A stretch of 64,000 nt of DNA from Luoshenia tenuis (GCF_014384745.1 NZ_JACRSO010000006.1:123786-187785); one strand, 5' to 3'; shown: positions 48,468-58,127, counted from the first letter of the stretch. The notes: generated from the sequence alone by a model not told the origin. Numbers and translations are program-made.

Positions 48468-51290
48468 TTGCGCAATTCAATTTACATCAAAGGCGCGCGG
48501 GAGCATAACCTTCAGAATGTGGATCTGGAGATCCCGCGGGAGAAACTGGTGGTTTTTACGGGCCTAAGCGGCTCGGGGAAGAGCAGCCTGGCGTTTGACA
48601 CGCTGTATGCGGAAGGGCAGCGGCGGTATGTGGAGTCGCTCTCCTCTTATGCGCGCCAGTTTCTGGGGCAGATGGAAAAACCGGACGTGGACTATATCGA
48701 TGGGTTAAGCCCGGCGATCTCCATCGACCAGAAAACCACCAGCCGCAACCCGCGCTCTACCGTGGGTACGGTAACGGAAATACACGATTATTTCCGTCTG
48801 CTGTATGCGCGCATCGGCATCCCGCACTGTCCCAAGTGCGGCCGGGAGATCCACCAGCAGACGGTGGATCAGATGGTAGACCAGATTCAGGCCATGCCGG
48901 AGGGGACGCGCCTGCAGCTGCTGGCTCCTGTGATCCGCGGGAAAAAGGGCGAGCACGTCAAGGTACTGGAGGATATCCGCAAAAACGGTTATGTGCGCGT
49001 GCGGGTCGATGGCGAGCTGCGGGAAGCCAGCGAGGAGATAGCGCTGGACAAAAAGCGCAAGCATACCATCGAGGTCGTGGTGGACAGGCTGATCGTGCGC
49101 CCGAATATGCAGCAGCGTCTGACCGATTCTCTGGAAAATGCCATGGCGCTATCGGGCGGCACGGTACTGGCAGACCTGATGAACGGTGAGGAGCTGCTTT
49201 TCAGCGCCAACTACGCTTGCCCGGATTGCGGTATCAGTATCGAGGCGCTGGAGCCGCGCATGTTCTCCTTTAACAGCCCTTACGGCGCCTGCCCGACCTG
49301 TACGGGCCTGGGCACGCTGATGAAGATCGACCCGGACATCGTCATCCCTGACCGAAAAAAAAGCCTGGCCCAAGGGGCGGTGCAGGCCTCTGGCTGGGTC
49401 GGCGGGCTGGACGATGGGATCTCCGGCATGTACTTTAAAGGGTTGGCCGAGCATTATCACTTTGACTTGGATACGCCCATAAAAGACTTGCCAGAGGAAG
49501 CAGTAAACGCGATCTTGTACGGCACGGGGGATGAAAAGATCGAAGTAAGCTATGACCGGGGCTACGGCACGGGCACTTTTTCCACCACCTTTGAGGGGGT
49601 GATCGGCAATCTGGAGCGGCGCTACCGCGAGACACAGTCCGATGCGGCCAAGGCCGAGCTGGAGGAATACATGGCGACCATTCCCTGTCCGGATTGCCAC
49701 GGCCAGCGTTATAAGTCGGAGGTGCTGGCCGTGACGGTGGGGGGCAAAAACATCGCCCAGCTCTCGGAAATGTCCGTGACCAATGCGCGCCGGTTTTTTG
49801 CTGGATTGGAACTGAGCCGCACCCATCAGATGATCGCCGAGCGTATCTTAAAGGAGATCGACGCGCGGCTGGGCTTTTTGGACGATGTAGGGCTCAATTA
49901 CCTGACACTCTCCCGCGGGGCGGCGACGCTTTCGGGCGGAGAGGCCCAGCGCATCCGTCTGGCCACCCAGATCGGTTCCTCGCTGATGGGAGTGCTCTAC
50001 ATTTTGGATGAACCCAGCATTGGCCTGCACCAGCGAGACAACGCCAAACTGCTCAAGACGCTAAAGCATCTGCGGGACATTGGCAATACCTTGGTGGTGG
50101 TGGAGCACGATGAGGAAACCATGCTGGAGGCCGACTATATCGTAGATGTGGGCCCTGGCGCCGGCGCACACGGCGGTAAAATCGTGGCGGCGGGCACCTT
50201 GGAGGAGATCAAAAATACGCCCGAGTCCCTGACGGGGGACTTCTTGGCGGGCCGGCGGCAGATCGCCATCCCGCTTCAGCGCCGCAAGCCTGGCAAGAAC
50301 TGGCTCAAGGTGGTGGGCGCCAACGCCAATAACCTGAAGAACGTGGACGTCGCGTTCCCCATCGGCCTTTTTACCTGTGTGACGGGGGTATCGGGTTCGG
50401 GCAAGAGCAGCCTGGTCAACGAAATATTGAACAAAGCCCTGTCGCGGGACCTGAACCGGGCGCATACCCGCCCGGGCAAGCACGACCATATCGAAGGGCT
50501 GGAGCATTTGGACAAGATCATCGATATCGACCAGTCGCCCATCGGGCGCACGCCCCGCTCTAACCCGGCTACCTACACCGGGGTGTTCGATATGATCCGG
50601 GATGTCTACGCCCGCACGCCGGATGCGAAAATGCGCGGGTACAAAAACGGCCGCTTCAGTTTCAACGTTAAAGGCGGCCGGTGCGAGGCCTGCAAGGGCG
50701 ATGGTATCATCAAGATCGAGATGCACTTTTTGCCGGATATTTATGTGCCCTGCGAGGTATGCGGCGGCCAGCGCTATAACCGGGAGACGCTGGAGGTGCG
50801 CTATAAGGGCAAAAATATCTACGATGTGTTGGAGATGACGGTGGAGGAGGCGTTGGCGTTTTTCTCCAGCCACCAGCGCATTCGGCGCAAGCTGCAAACG
50901 CTGATGGACGTGGGCCTGGGCTATGTCAAGCTGGGGCAGCCCTCTACGCAGCTTTCCGGCGGCGAGGCCCAGCGCATCAAACTGGCTACCGAGCTTAGCC
51001 GCCAGTCCACCGGGCGCACGGTCTATATTCTGGACGAGCCCACTACCGGGCTGCACATGGCCGATGTGGAACGGCTGGTGGACGTACTGCAGCGCCTTTG
51101 CGAGGGCGGCAATACCGTTATCGTCATCGAGCATAATCTGGATGTGATCAAGGTAGCCGACCATATTATCGATTTGGGCCCGGAGGGCGGCGATAAAGGC
51201 GGTAACATCGTGGCCACCGGTACGCCGGAGGAGGTCGCCAAAGTCAAGGGCAGCTATACCGGGCAGTACCTTAAGCGGGTGCTGAAATAG
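48468..51290 (+). CDS. uvrA: UvrABC system protein A
   Basis: 940-residue damage-recognition ATPase, two ABC modules. First Walker A GLSGSGKSSLAFDTL near 30; zinc finger CPKC; signature LSGGEAQRIRLATQIGSSL; second Walker A GVSGSGKSSLVNEIL near 640; zinc finger CEACKGDGIIKIEMHFLPD; second signature LSGGEAQRIKLATELSRQ and DEPTTGLHMADVERL. The start is TTG 48468 with AAAGGAGA seven bases upstream; the protein begins MRNSIYIKGAREHNLQNVD as usual. Confidence 0.97.
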   Translation: MRNSIYIKGAREHNLQNVDLEIPREKLVVFTGLSGSGKSSLAFDTLYAEGQRRYVESLSSYARQFLGQMEKPDVDYIDGLSPAISIDQKTTSRNPRSTVGTVTEIHDYFRLLYARIGIPHCPKCGREIHQQTVDQMVDQIQAMPEGTRLQLLAPVIRGKKGEHVKVLEDIRKNGYVRVRVDGELREASEEIALDKKRKHTIEVVVDRLIVRPNMQQRLTDSLENAMALSGGTVLADLMNGEELLFSANYACPDCGISIEALEPRMFSFNSPYGACPTCTGLGTLMKIDPDIVIPDRKKSLAQGAVQASGWVGGLDDGISGMYFKGLAEHYHFDLDTPIKDLPEEAVNAILYGTGDEKIEVSYDRGYGTGTFSTTFEGVIGNLERRYRETQSDAAKAELEEYMATIPCPDCHGQRYKSEVLAVTVGGKNIAQLSEMSVTNARRFFAGLELSRTHQMIAERILKEIDARLGFLDDVGLNYLTLSRGAATLSGGEAQRIRLATQIGSSLMGVLYILDEPSIGLHQRDNAKLLKTLKHLRDIGNTLVVVEHDEETMLEADYIVDVGPGAGAHGGKIVAAGTLEEIKNTPESLTGDFLAGRRQIAIPLQRRKPGKNWLKVVGANANNLKNVDVAFPIGLFTCVTGVSGSGKSSLVNEILNKALSRDLNRAHTRPGKHDHIEGLEHLDKIIDIDQSPIGRTPRSNPATYTGVFDMIRDVYARTPDAKMRGYKNGRFSFNVKGGRCEACKGDGIIKIEMHFLPDIYVPCEVCGGQRYNRETLEVRYKGKNIYDVLEMTVEEALAFFSSHQRIRRKLQTLMDVGLGYVKLGQPSTQLSGGEAQRIKLATELSRQSTGRTVYILDEPTTGLHMADVERLVDVLQRLCEGGNTVIVIEHNLDVIKVADHIIDLGPEGGDKGGNIVATGTPEEVAKVKGSYTGQYLKRVLK

Positions 51291-51378
51291 CTTGTAGACC
51301 TGAATAAGATACAGATAACTTATTTTGCCCGCGGATTGGCTCCTTCAAGTTTAGCGCCGCTAAGGGCAAGCCGATATA

Positions 51379-51410
51379 AAAAGCCGTATGGAGAAATCCA
51401 TACGGCTTTT
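51379..51410. terminator. Bidirectional terminator between uvrA and galT
   Basis: Perfect 13-bp stem AAAAGCCGTATGG (51379-51391) and CCATACGGCTTTT (51398-51410), six-base loop; T-runs on both strands. Confidence 0.92.
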
Positions 51411-51425
51411 ATTGTTGAGATTGTT

Positions 51426-52964
51426 TTAATCCAGCACTTCCAGGCCGCAGGCCTTTGCAAAGCGCAGCTGGGCGGCGCGCCCTTCGGGCGTATCCTTAAA
51501 CACGCCCGCGTCTGCCAGAATTTCCTGGCCGATTTGGCCCACTTCTTTGTGGATGACCTCCTGCGCCTGCTCGGGGCTGAGGTTTTGCCCATAACGGGCG
51601 ATCAGCTCATGCAGCCAATCCAAATGCAGGTGAAGGGGATGCCCTTCCTGCGCTGCCTCCGGCGCGATAGCGGCGCCGCACAGCACCTCCTGCACGGCGG
51701 CCAGCTCTTTTTGCAGCCGGCCCGGGAGGATAAACAGCCCCATCACCTCGATCAGGCCGATGTTCTCCCGTTTAATATGGTGCAGTTTTTCATGGGGGTG
51801 GAAGTTGCCCAGCGGGTGCTCAGGGCTGGTCAAGTTGTTGCGGAACACGATATCCAACTGCCAGTTTTCGCCCTTTTTGCGCGCGATGGGCGTAATGGCA
51901 TTGTGCGGCGTTCCCTCAGTCTGCGCCAAAACGCCAATGCTTTCATCCGTATAACCCTCCCAGGCTTGGGCGATCCGCTCCGCGATGGCGGTCACCTGGT
52001 CGCGGCCGGGGCCGGTCAGGCGTACGGCGGCCATGGGCCAGCGGATAAACTCAATGCGTACGCCGGGGTATTGCGCGTCCCGCAGGCGCGCCCAGGCAGG
52101 GGCGTTCTCCATGGGGAAGGTGTGCCTTCCGCCCTGGAAGTGATCGTGATCTAAGATAGACCCGCCCACGATGGGCAGCCCGGCATTGGAACCGATAAAG
52201 TAGTGCGGGAACTGGCCCACGAAATCAAACAGCCGGCGAAAAGTGGCGGCGCATACGTTCATGGGCCGGTGCTCATCACAAACCACGATGCAGTGCTCGT
52301 TATAATACACATAAGGCGAATACTGGAAAAACCAGTTCTCTCCGTTCAACTTCAGGGGGATGGTGCGCAGCGTCTGGCGGGCCGGATGGTTCAAGCGCCC
52401 GGCGTACCCTACGTTTTCCTTGCAGAGCATGCATTTAGGATAACTGGTGGAAACCAGATCCTTTAACTTGGCAACCTCCCTGGGATCCTTTTCAGGCTTG
52501 GAAAGGTTGATGGTGATCTGCAACTCGCCATAGTCGCTGGGGCTGGTCCAGGCGATGCTGCGCGCGACTTCCGCCGTGCGGATGTAGTAGATCTTACGGC
52601 AGAAATCATAAAACCAGTCCGTCGCCGCACGGCTGTTGCGGGATTGCCACAGCTCATAAAACCGGGCGGTCACCTCGCTGGGCCGCGGGCAGAATACGCC
52701 CATGATACGGGTATCCAGCAAAGTACGCTCGGTGTAGGTATCCCCGCATACGCCCCGCGCCGCCGCATCGTCCACGATACGGCCCAACAGGGTAGAAACA
52801 TCTTCGCCATCCAGAGGGCCCTGCGCGGCCTCCCCTGGCTGGGGCAGCTGAAGGATATCCAGCAGCTGGTTTTGCGCGCAGATTCGGTCCTGCTCATCCA
52901 AAAGGCCGCATTGGATCGCATAATGCAGCAACTTTTCCACATCCGGCCAAACTTCGTATGCCAT
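51426..52964 (-). CDS. galT: Galactose-1-phosphate uridylyltransferase, class II
   Basis: 512-residue Leloir-pathway enzyme that swaps UMP between UDP-glucose and galactose-1-phosphate. It is the larger, Gram-positive class (about 490-510 residues). The active-site region SILDHDHFQGGRHTFPMENA is present, with LCKENVGYAGRLNHPARQTL for substrate binding. It is divergent from galK; galE is absent here. Confidence 0.95.
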   Translation of the reverse strand: MAYEVWPDVEKLLHYAIQCGLLDEQDRICAQNQLLDILQLPQPGEAAQGPLDGEDVSTLLGRIVDDAAARGVCGDTYTERTLLDTRIMGVFCPRPSEVTARFYELWQSRNSRAATDWFYDFCRKIYYIRTAEVARSIAWTSPSDYGELQITINLSKPEKDPREVAKLKDLVSTSYPKCMLCKENVGYAGRLNHPARQTLRTIPLKLNGENWFFQYSPYVYYNEHCIVVCDEHRPMNVCAATFRRLFDFVGQFPHYFIGSNAGLPIVGGSILDHDHFQGGRHTFPMENAPAWARLRDAQYPGVRIEFIRWPMAAVRLTGPGRDQVTAIAERIAQAWEGYTDESIGVLAQTEGTPHNAITPIARKKGENWQLDIVFRNNLTSPEHPLGNFHPHEKLHHIKRENIGLIEVMGLFILPGRLQKELAAVQEVLCGAAIAPEAAQEGHPLHLHLDWLHELIARYGQNLSPEQAQEVIHKEVGQIGQEILADAGVFKDTPEGRAAQLRFAKACGLEVLD

Positions 52965-53020
52965 TTTAAATTTACGCCTCGCTTTTCATCTTGTTAAAAG
53001 GGGCCAAGTAACCCTTTCAT

Positions 53021-53049
53021 ATTATACCCGCTGGCGCACCTGTACACAA
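53021..53049 (-). promoter_or_regulatory. galT promoter
   Basis: On the - strand: TTGTGT (53049-53044), 17 bases, TATAAT (53026-53021). Confidence 0.6.
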
Positions 53050-53062
53050 GAGCGGGATTGTC

Positions 53063-53091
53063 TTGACAAAGCCGCGCTCTACTGGGAAAAT
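53063..53091 (+). promoter_or_regulatory. galK promoter candidate
   Basis: TTGACA (53063-53068), 17 bases, GAAAAT (53086-53091). The -35 is perfect and the -10 weak. It is back-to-back with the galT promoter, so a shared operator is possible. Confidence 0.5.
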
Positions 53092-53150
53092 GTAACGTGT
53101 AATAGAGCGGGATGGGCGATCCTAATTATAGAGTAAGGGGCGAGCGGACG

Positions 53151-54437
53151 ATGGAATATCGGAAGTGGATGGAATACCTTAGTACCAGCGCGGGGCAGGA
53201 TTTATTGGCGCAGCTCTATGGCTCTGGGCATGCAGCGGGCGCGCTGGAGCGTTATGGACAGTTGATGCAGCGGCATGTGCAGCGCACCGGGGCGCCGGAG
53301 ATACGGTTGTTTAGCGCCAGCGGGCGCACTGAGGTATCCGGCAACCATACCGACCATAACCATGGCCTGGTGCTTGCGGCAGGGGTAACGGTGGATACTC
53401 TGGCCGTGGTTTCCCCGCGCGCGGACCGCAAAATCAATGTAGTGTCCGAAGGCTTTCCCGAGGCGTTTGAAATCAGCCTGGACGCGCTGGAGATCGATGA
53501 AAAGGCCTTCGGCACCACGCAGGCGATCCTACGGGGCATTGCGCGCAACCTGTGCGACCGGGGTTTTACCCTTGGCGGGTTTGACGCGACGGTGGCCAGC
53601 TCTGTACCGGTCGGCTCGGGGCTTAGCTCCTCGGCTGCCTTTGAAGTATTGATCGTAGAAATCATGAATCAGCTCTTTTGCAGCGGGAAGATCGACGGGA
53701 TCGCCCGCGCGCAGATCGGCCAGTATGCCGAGAACGTATACTTCGGCAAGCCCAGCGGTCTGATGGACCAGATGGCCTGTTCGTTGGCATCCATGAGCCT
53801 GATCGACTTTGAAGATCCTCAAAAGCCGAAAGTGGAGCGTATTGCCTATGATCTTGAAAAAGCCGGGTATGCATTGGTAGTGGTAGCCACGGGCGGCGAC
53901 CATGCGGATCTGACCGACGCGTACGCGGCGATCCCCCAGGATATGAAAGCCGCGGCCAACTTCATGGGGAAAGACTTTTTACGGCAGGTGGCGGTGGAGG
54001 ACTTTATGGCTGCCATCCCGCAAATGCGTGAGAAGATCGGCGAGCGGCCCATCCTGCGCGCGCTGCATTTCTTTGATGAAAACGCCCGTGTGCTCCGGCA
54101 GGCCCAGGCGCTGAGGGAGGGCGATGTGCAGACCTTTTTGTCTTTGGTGATCGCCTCGGGCCAGAGCAGCTGGCGGCTGCTGCAAAATTGCGTGGTGCCG
54201 GGGCGGTTGGAGCAGGGGCTACCCCTGGCGCTGGCGTTGAGCGAGCGGTACCTGCGCCCGGTGGGCGGCGCATGGCGGGTACACGGCGGCGGCTTTGCCG
54301 GCACCATACAGGCTTTTGTGCCGCTGGATGAGGTAGAGGGTTATATTGCCGCCATGAGCGAGGTATTTGGCCCCCACAGTTGCACGCGGCTGGGGGTACG
54401 CAACCTGGGCGCTATGGAATTAAAGGCGGAGGCATAA
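53151..54437 (+). CDS. galK: Galactokinase
   Basis: 428-residue GHMP kinase that phosphorylates galactose at C1. Signature SGRTEVSGNHTDHNHG near 60, ATP loop VPVGSGLSSSAAFEV near 165 and the late WRVHGGGFAGTIQAFVP. It is longer than the usual 390 residues, with an extended N-terminus (MEYRKWMEYLSTSAGQDLL) as in several clostridial forms. ATG 53151 has AAGGGGCGAG upstream; the longer ATG at 53112 is rejected. The amidohydrolase gene begins one base after its stop. Confidence 0.93.
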   Translation: MEYRKWMEYLSTSAGQDLLAQLYGSGHAAGALERYGQLMQRHVQRTGAPEIRLFSASGRTEVSGNHTDHNHGLVLAAGVTVDTLAVVSPRADRKINVVSEGFPEAFEISLDALEIDEKAFGTTQAILRGIARNLCDRGFTLGGFDATVASSVPVGSGLSSSAAFEVLIVEIMNQLFCSGKIDGIARAQIGQYAENVYFGKPSGLMDQMACSLASMSLIDFEDPQKPKVERIAYDLEKAGYALVVVATGGDHADLTDAYAAIPQDMKAAANFMGKDFLRQVAVEDFMAAIPQMREKIGERPILRALHFFDENARVLRQAQALREGDVQTFLSLVIASGQSSWRLLQNCVVPGRLEQGLPLALALSERYLRPVGGAWRVHGGGFAGTIQAFVPLDEVEGYIAAMSEVFGPHSCTRLGVRNLGAMELKAEA

Positions 54438-54438
54438 G

Positions 54439-55593
54439 ATGTTCTTCATTACAAATGCAAGGGTCATGACCATGGCGGGCAAGACCTATGAAACGGGCTG
54501 GGTCGCCATAGAGGATGGCAAGATCGCGGCGGTGGGAGAAGGGAACCCCAAAGTGTCGGCCGGAGACGAGCGGCTGGACGCGGGCGGCGCTTACCTTTTG
54601 CCCGGCTTTGTAGATCCGCATTGCCATATCGGCCTGTTCGAGGACGACCTGGGCCGTGAAGGGGAGGACGGGAACGAGGATATCGACCCAGTCACGCCGC
54701 ATCTGCGCGCAATTGACGGTATTAATCCGGATGACCCCAGCTTTTGCGATGCGCTGGACGCGGGCATCACCACGGTGGTCACCGGCCCGGGCAGCGCCAA
54801 TGTGATCGGCGGCCAGTTCGCCGCGCTCAAAACCTATGGGCGGTATGTGGACGAGATGGTGCTCAAAGCGCCGCAATCGCTCAAAGTGGCCTTTGGCGAG
54901 AACCCCAAGCGCACCTACCAGGATCAGGAAAAAAGCCCGGTGACCCGCATGGCCACCGCCGCACTGCTGCGGGAGAATTTAGTCGCGGCGCAGGAATATG
55001 CGCAAAAGCTCGAGGAGGGGGAGGAAGACCCCGATAAGCGCCCGGAGCGCGACCTGAAGCTGGAGATCATCTGTCATGCACTGCGGGGGGAGCTGCCCGT
55101 TAAAGCCCATGCGCACCGGCGGGACGATATTTTTACCGCGCTGCGCATTGCCCGGGAATTTGGGCTGGAGATGACGGTGGAGCACGCTACAGAGGGGCAT
55201 TTGGCGGCAGACGTGCTTAAAGAGGTGGGCGCGCGGGTGATCCTGGGCCCCTATCTTTGCGGAAAGGGTAAAGTTGAGCTGCAAAACATGTCGCTGGAGG
55301 CGCCGGCGCGCTTGGCAAAGGCCGGTGTGCCTTTTGCGCTGATGAGCGACCATCCCGAGACGCCAGTGCAGTTTTTGCCCGTGCAGGCGGCGCTTTGCGT
55401 GCGCGCGGGGTTGCCCGAAGATCAGGCCCTGCGTGCGATCACCATCGATGCGGCGCGGCTGTGCGGCATCGATGACCGGGTCGGCTCCATCGAGCCGGGC
55501 AAGGATGCGGATCTTGCGCTGTTCAGCGCACATCCCCTCTCGCTGCAGGCTAAAGTGCTGGCTGTATTTGTAGACGGGCGCAAAGTACGCTGA
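54439..55593 (+). CDS. Amidohydrolase-family protein
   Basis: 384-residue metal-dependent hydrolase of the imidazolonepropionase/dihydroorotase-like group. Metal pair H61 and H63 in GFVDPHCHIGL; further ligands in KAHAHRRDD and EHATEGH; metal aspartate in MSDHPETP. The C-terminal GSIEPGKDADLALF is typical. The substrate is unknown. SD GGAGG lies seven bases before the ATG. It is translationally close to galK although no link to galactose is known. Confidence 0.9.
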   Translation: MFFITNARVMTMAGKTYETGWVAIEDGKIAAVGEGNPKVSAGDERLDAGGAYLLPGFVDPHCHIGLFEDDLGREGEDGNEDIDPVTPHLRAIDGINPDDPSFCDALDAGITTVVTGPGSANVIGGQFAALKTYGRYVDEMVLKAPQSLKVAFGENPKRTYQDQEKSPVTRMATAALLRENLVAAQEYAQKLEEGEEDPDKRPERDLKLEIICHALRGELPVKAHAHRRDDIFTALRIAREFGLEMTVEHATEGHLAADVLKEVGARVILGPYLCGKGKVELQNMSLEAPARLAKAGVPFALMSDHPETPVQFLPVQAALCVRAGLPEDQALRAITIDAARLCGIDDRVGSIEPGKDADLALFSAHPLSLQAKVLAVFVDGRKVR

Positions 55594-55602
55594 GTATAGG
55601 GG

Positions 55603-55630
55603 TTGCATTTTGTAAATTATGGCGTATAAT
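55603..55630 (+). promoter_or_regulatory. ribU promoter
   Basis: TTGCAT (55603-55608), 16 bases, TATAAT (55625-55630). Transcription would begin about 20 bases before the FMN riboswitch. Confidence 0.65.
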
Positions 55631-55654
55631 AATCTTTGAATTAAATACCGGTAT

Positions 55655-55780
55655 ATCTTCAGGGCAGGGTGTTATTCCCGACCGGCGGTAAAGCCCGAGA
55701 GCCTTTGGCGCATCCGCGCCAGGGGTTGACCAGGTTTATTTCCTGGGCCGACAGTGACAGTCTGGATAAAAAGAAGATAA
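55655..55780 (+). promoter_or_regulatory. FMN riboswitch (RFN element)
   Basis: Conserved pieces in order: AGGGCAGGGTG (55661-), ATTCCCGACCGGCGGTAAAG, a variable stem, GGCCGACAGTGACAGTCTGG and AAAGAAGATAACCTG. All are diagnostic of the FMN aptamer. P1 pairs the ATCTTC end (about 55655) with GAAGAT (about 55773). Binding FMN should favour the terminator at 55823-55857 and stop ribU expression. Confidence 0.95.
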
Positions 55781-55822
55781 CCTGATGGAAAATTGGCGTT
55801 GCTTTTGCAGGGCTTCTTTCTT

Positions 55823-55857
55823 CGGGTTCTTGGAGACATTCCGGGAACCCGTTTTTT
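55823..55857 (+). terminator. Riboswitch-controlled terminator before ribU
   Basis: CGGGTTC (55823-55829) pairs with GAACCCG (55845-55851) and the inner TTGGA/CCGG region adds pairs; six Ts follow. It lies between the FMN aptamer and ribU. Confidence 0.88.
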
Positions 55858-55878
55858 ATAAAGAAGGAGGCAATGACA

Positions 55879-56481
55879 ATGAAGAACGACAAGGTAAAAT
55901 GGTTGACAAAGGTCGGTATGCTATCGGCCATCGCGTGGGTGCTGATGCTGTTGGAATTCCCGGTGGCATTTTTCTTTCCGCCCTGGCTGCAGATGGATCT
56001 ATCCGACCTTCCGGCGCTGCTGGCCGGCTTTTCACTGGGGCCGGTGGCGGGCGTGTGTGTTGAACTGGTCAAAAACCTTTTGCACATGCTGACTAAGGGA
56101 CTCTCCTTTGGCGGCGCGGGGCAGCTGGCCAACTTCCTGGTGGGCATCGCCTTTGTTTGGCCCGCCGCTATGATCTATAAAAAGCATAAGACCTTAAAGC
56201 GCGCCATCATCGGCATGGCGGCAGGCGCGCTATGCATGGGTGTGGTAGGCATGCTGGCCAATTACTATATTTTGATCCCCGTTGCCTTCCCGGGCGATGC
56301 GCTCAGCGGGATGAGCACCGCCGCCGTTCCCATCGCGGGCGCGCTGGGCGCGGGGCAGATGGGCTTTTTAGGGGCCTATGTGATCTTCGGCGTGCTGCCG
56401 TTTAACCTGATCAAGGCCGTATTGGTATCGCTGCTTACCGGCGTACTGTATAAGCGGCTGAGCGGTATTTTGCACCGCTGA
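55879..56481 (+). CDS. ribU: Riboflavin ECF transporter S component RibU
   Basis: 200-residue, six-segment membrane protein that binds riboflavin and works with the shared ECF energising module (not in the window). Family features: the LEFPVAFFFPPWLQMDLSDLP stretch (read in parts), GPVAGVCVELVKNLLH and the MGFLGAYVIFGVLPFNLIK end. I start at ATG 55879, eight bases after AGGAGG; ATG 55873 is too close to it. The FMN riboswitch ahead confirms the role. Confidence 0.95.
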   Translation: MKNDKVKWLTKVGMLSAIAWVLMLLEFPVAFFFPPWLQMDLSDLPALLAGFSLGPVAGVCVELVKNLLHMLTKGLSFGGAGQLANFLVGIAFVWPAAMIYKKHKTLKRAIIGMAAGALCMGVVGMLANYYILIPVAFPGDALSGMSTAAVPIAGALGAGQMGFLGAYVIFGVLPFNLIKAVLVSLLTGVLYKRLSGILHR

Positions 56482-56519
56482 TCAAGTTTGGATTTGGAAA
56501 GGATTGGATCGTTTCATTC

Positions 56520-56942
56520 ATGCGCAAGGAAGAGTTTATATCCCATAATCAGGCGCAGACCGAGGATATCGGCGCACGCCTGGCACAGGCGCTTACTGGG
56601 GGAGAGGTGTTGGCCCTTTACGGCGGCCTGGGCGCGGGGAAAACGGCATTTACCCGCGGCCTGGCGCGAGGGCTGGGCATCGCCCGCCCGGTCACCAGCC
56701 CCACTTTTACCTTGCTGCACCAGTATAAGGGGCACTTGGCGCTCAACCACTTTGACGTATACCGCCTCTCCTCAGTCGAAGAGGCGGAGGATATCGGCAT
56801 CGACGAGATCATGCAGGCGGACGGCGTTACGGTGATCGAGTGGCCGGAGCGGGTGGAAGAACTGCTGGATGATAAGACCATCGTGGTTAAAATTGAGGGT
56901 TCCGGAGACGAGCCGCGTGTGCTCACGGTTCTTTGGCCCTAA
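56520..56942 (+). CDS. tsaE: tRNA t6A-synthesis ATPase TsaE
   Basis: 140-residue P-loop ATPase of the t6A37 tRNA modification complex. Walker A is YGGLGAGKTAFTRGLARG (35-42 core), the SPTFTLLHQY block and HFDVYRL are diagnostic. A weak SD (AAAGGAT) lies about 15 bases before the ATG. It is followed by tsaB and rimI, the usual trio; tsaD and tsaC are elsewhere. Confidence 0.95.
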   Translation: MRKEEFISHNQAQTEDIGARLAQALTGGEVLALYGGLGAGKTAFTRGLARGLGIARPVTSPTFTLLHQYKGHLALNHFDVYRLSSVEEAEDIGIDEIMQADGVTVIEWPERVEELLDDKTIVVKIEGSGDEPRVLTVLWP

Positions 56943-56961
56943 AGGAAAGGCGGAACGAAGC

Positions 56962-57675
56962 GTGCGGATATTGGCAATGGATACCTCGGCCAGGGTTTGC
57001 TCCGTAGCTGTGCTGGAAGATGGCGTCCTGCGCAGCGAGCAATCCACCAACCGGAACCTGACGCATTCGGAAATGCTGATGCCCATGGTGGAGGCCGCGC
57101 TGGATGCATCCGGCCTGACGATAAAGGATATGGACCTTTTTGCCGTGGCAAAAGGGCCGGGGTCGTTTACCGGGCTGCGCATAGGGGTCTCGACAGTGAA
57201 GGCCCTGGGCCATGCCTGCGGCAAACCCGTTTGCGGAGTGATGACGCTGGATGCCCTGGCCATGAACGCGGCGCATCATGTGGGCGATGTGGTGGCGCTG
57301 ATGGATGCGCGGCGGGGACAGGTCTATGCGGCGCGCTACCGGGGCGATGGCCGGCATATCCAGCGCGTGGGCGAACCGGAGGCCATATCTTTGCAGGCGT
57401 ATTTGACGCGGGAGACCTTTTCGCAGGACGTACTATTGCTGGGGGATGGCGTAGCGCCGAATGAAGCGGCGATCAAGGAACTGCTGGGTCAGCGGGCGAT
57501 TCTGGCGCTGCCGCATATCCGGCTGCAGCGCGCGGCCAGCATCGCCGTGCTTGCCGAAAAGATGGCCGATAGCGGCGAGAGCATGGATCAGGATGCGCTG
57601 CAGCCCCTTTATCTGCGCCTTTCACAGGCGGAAAGGGAGCGCGCGCGCAGGCTGCGCGAGGGGGCAAAAGCGTGA
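56962..57675 (+). CDS. tsaB: tRNA t6A-synthesis protein TsaB
   Basis: 237-residue ASKHA-fold partner of TsaD. It starts MRILAMDTSARVCSVAVLED and holds the AKGPGSFTGLRIGVSTVKAL motif. The start is GTG 56962 with GGAAAGGCGG eight bases upstream; a longer in-frame opening at 56869 overlaps tsaE and is rejected. It overlaps rimI by one base. Confidence 0.95.
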   Translation: MRILAMDTSARVCSVAVLEDGVLRSEQSTNRNLTHSEMLMPMVEAALDASGLTIKDMDLFAVAKGPGSFTGLRIGVSTVKALGHACGKPVCGVMTLDALAMNAAHHVGDVVALMDARRGQVYAARYRGDGRHIQRVGEPEAISLQAYLTRETFSQDVLLLGDGVAPNEAAIKELLGQRAILALPHIRLQRAASIAVLAEKMADSGESMDQDALQPLYLRLSQAERERARRLREGAKA

Positions 57676-58127
57676 TGGTCCATATCAGGCCCTGGGCCGG
57701 GGAAGATGTGGCGGCGCTGCATGCCTTAGAGGAAGCGGCCTTTGAGGCGCCATGGAGCCTTAACATGTTTCAGGAGGAGTGGGAAAACGAGCGCGCGCAT
57801 TACTGGGTCGCGGAGGATGAGGCCCACAGGCCCCTGGGCTATGCGGGCTGTTGGCTGATCCTGGACGAAGTGCATGTGACCAATGTGGCGGTGCATCCCC
57901 GTGCGCGGCGACGGGGAATCGGCAAAGCGCTGATGGAACAGATCATGTCCTTTGCCCGGGAGCGGGCGGCGCGCGTGGTTTTTCTTGAGGTGCGTCAGTC
58001 CAACATGCCGGCCAGAAACCTTTACCGGCAGATGAAATTCAGGGATGTCGGCAAGCGCCCGCACTATTATGAAAACGGCGAGGATGCGGTGCTGATGACG
58101 CTTTGGCTGAACGATACCGCGCTGTGA
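57675..58127 (+). CDS. rimI: Ribosomal-protein-alanine acetyltransferase RimI-like
   Basis: 150-residue GNAT enzyme, probably acetylating the N-terminus of ribosomal protein S18. The acetyl-CoA motif is VHPRARRRGIGKALMEQI and the LEVRQSNMPARNLYRQMKF block is typical of RimI. The start is ATG 57675, whose A is the last base of the tsaB stop. Clustering with tsaB and tsaE supports the name. Confidence 0.93.
   Translation: MVHIRPWAGEDVAALHALEEAAFEAPWSLNMFQEEWENERAHYWVAEDEAHRPLGYAGCWLILDEVHVTNVAVHPRARRRGIGKALMEQIMSFARERAARVVFLEVRQSNMPARNLYRQMKFRDVGKRPHYYENGEDAVLMTLWLNDTAL

Noticed and set aside
50061..51164. A 367-codon - strand frame within uvrA
   Set aside because: uvrA has all its motifs on the other strand; no start signals on this one.
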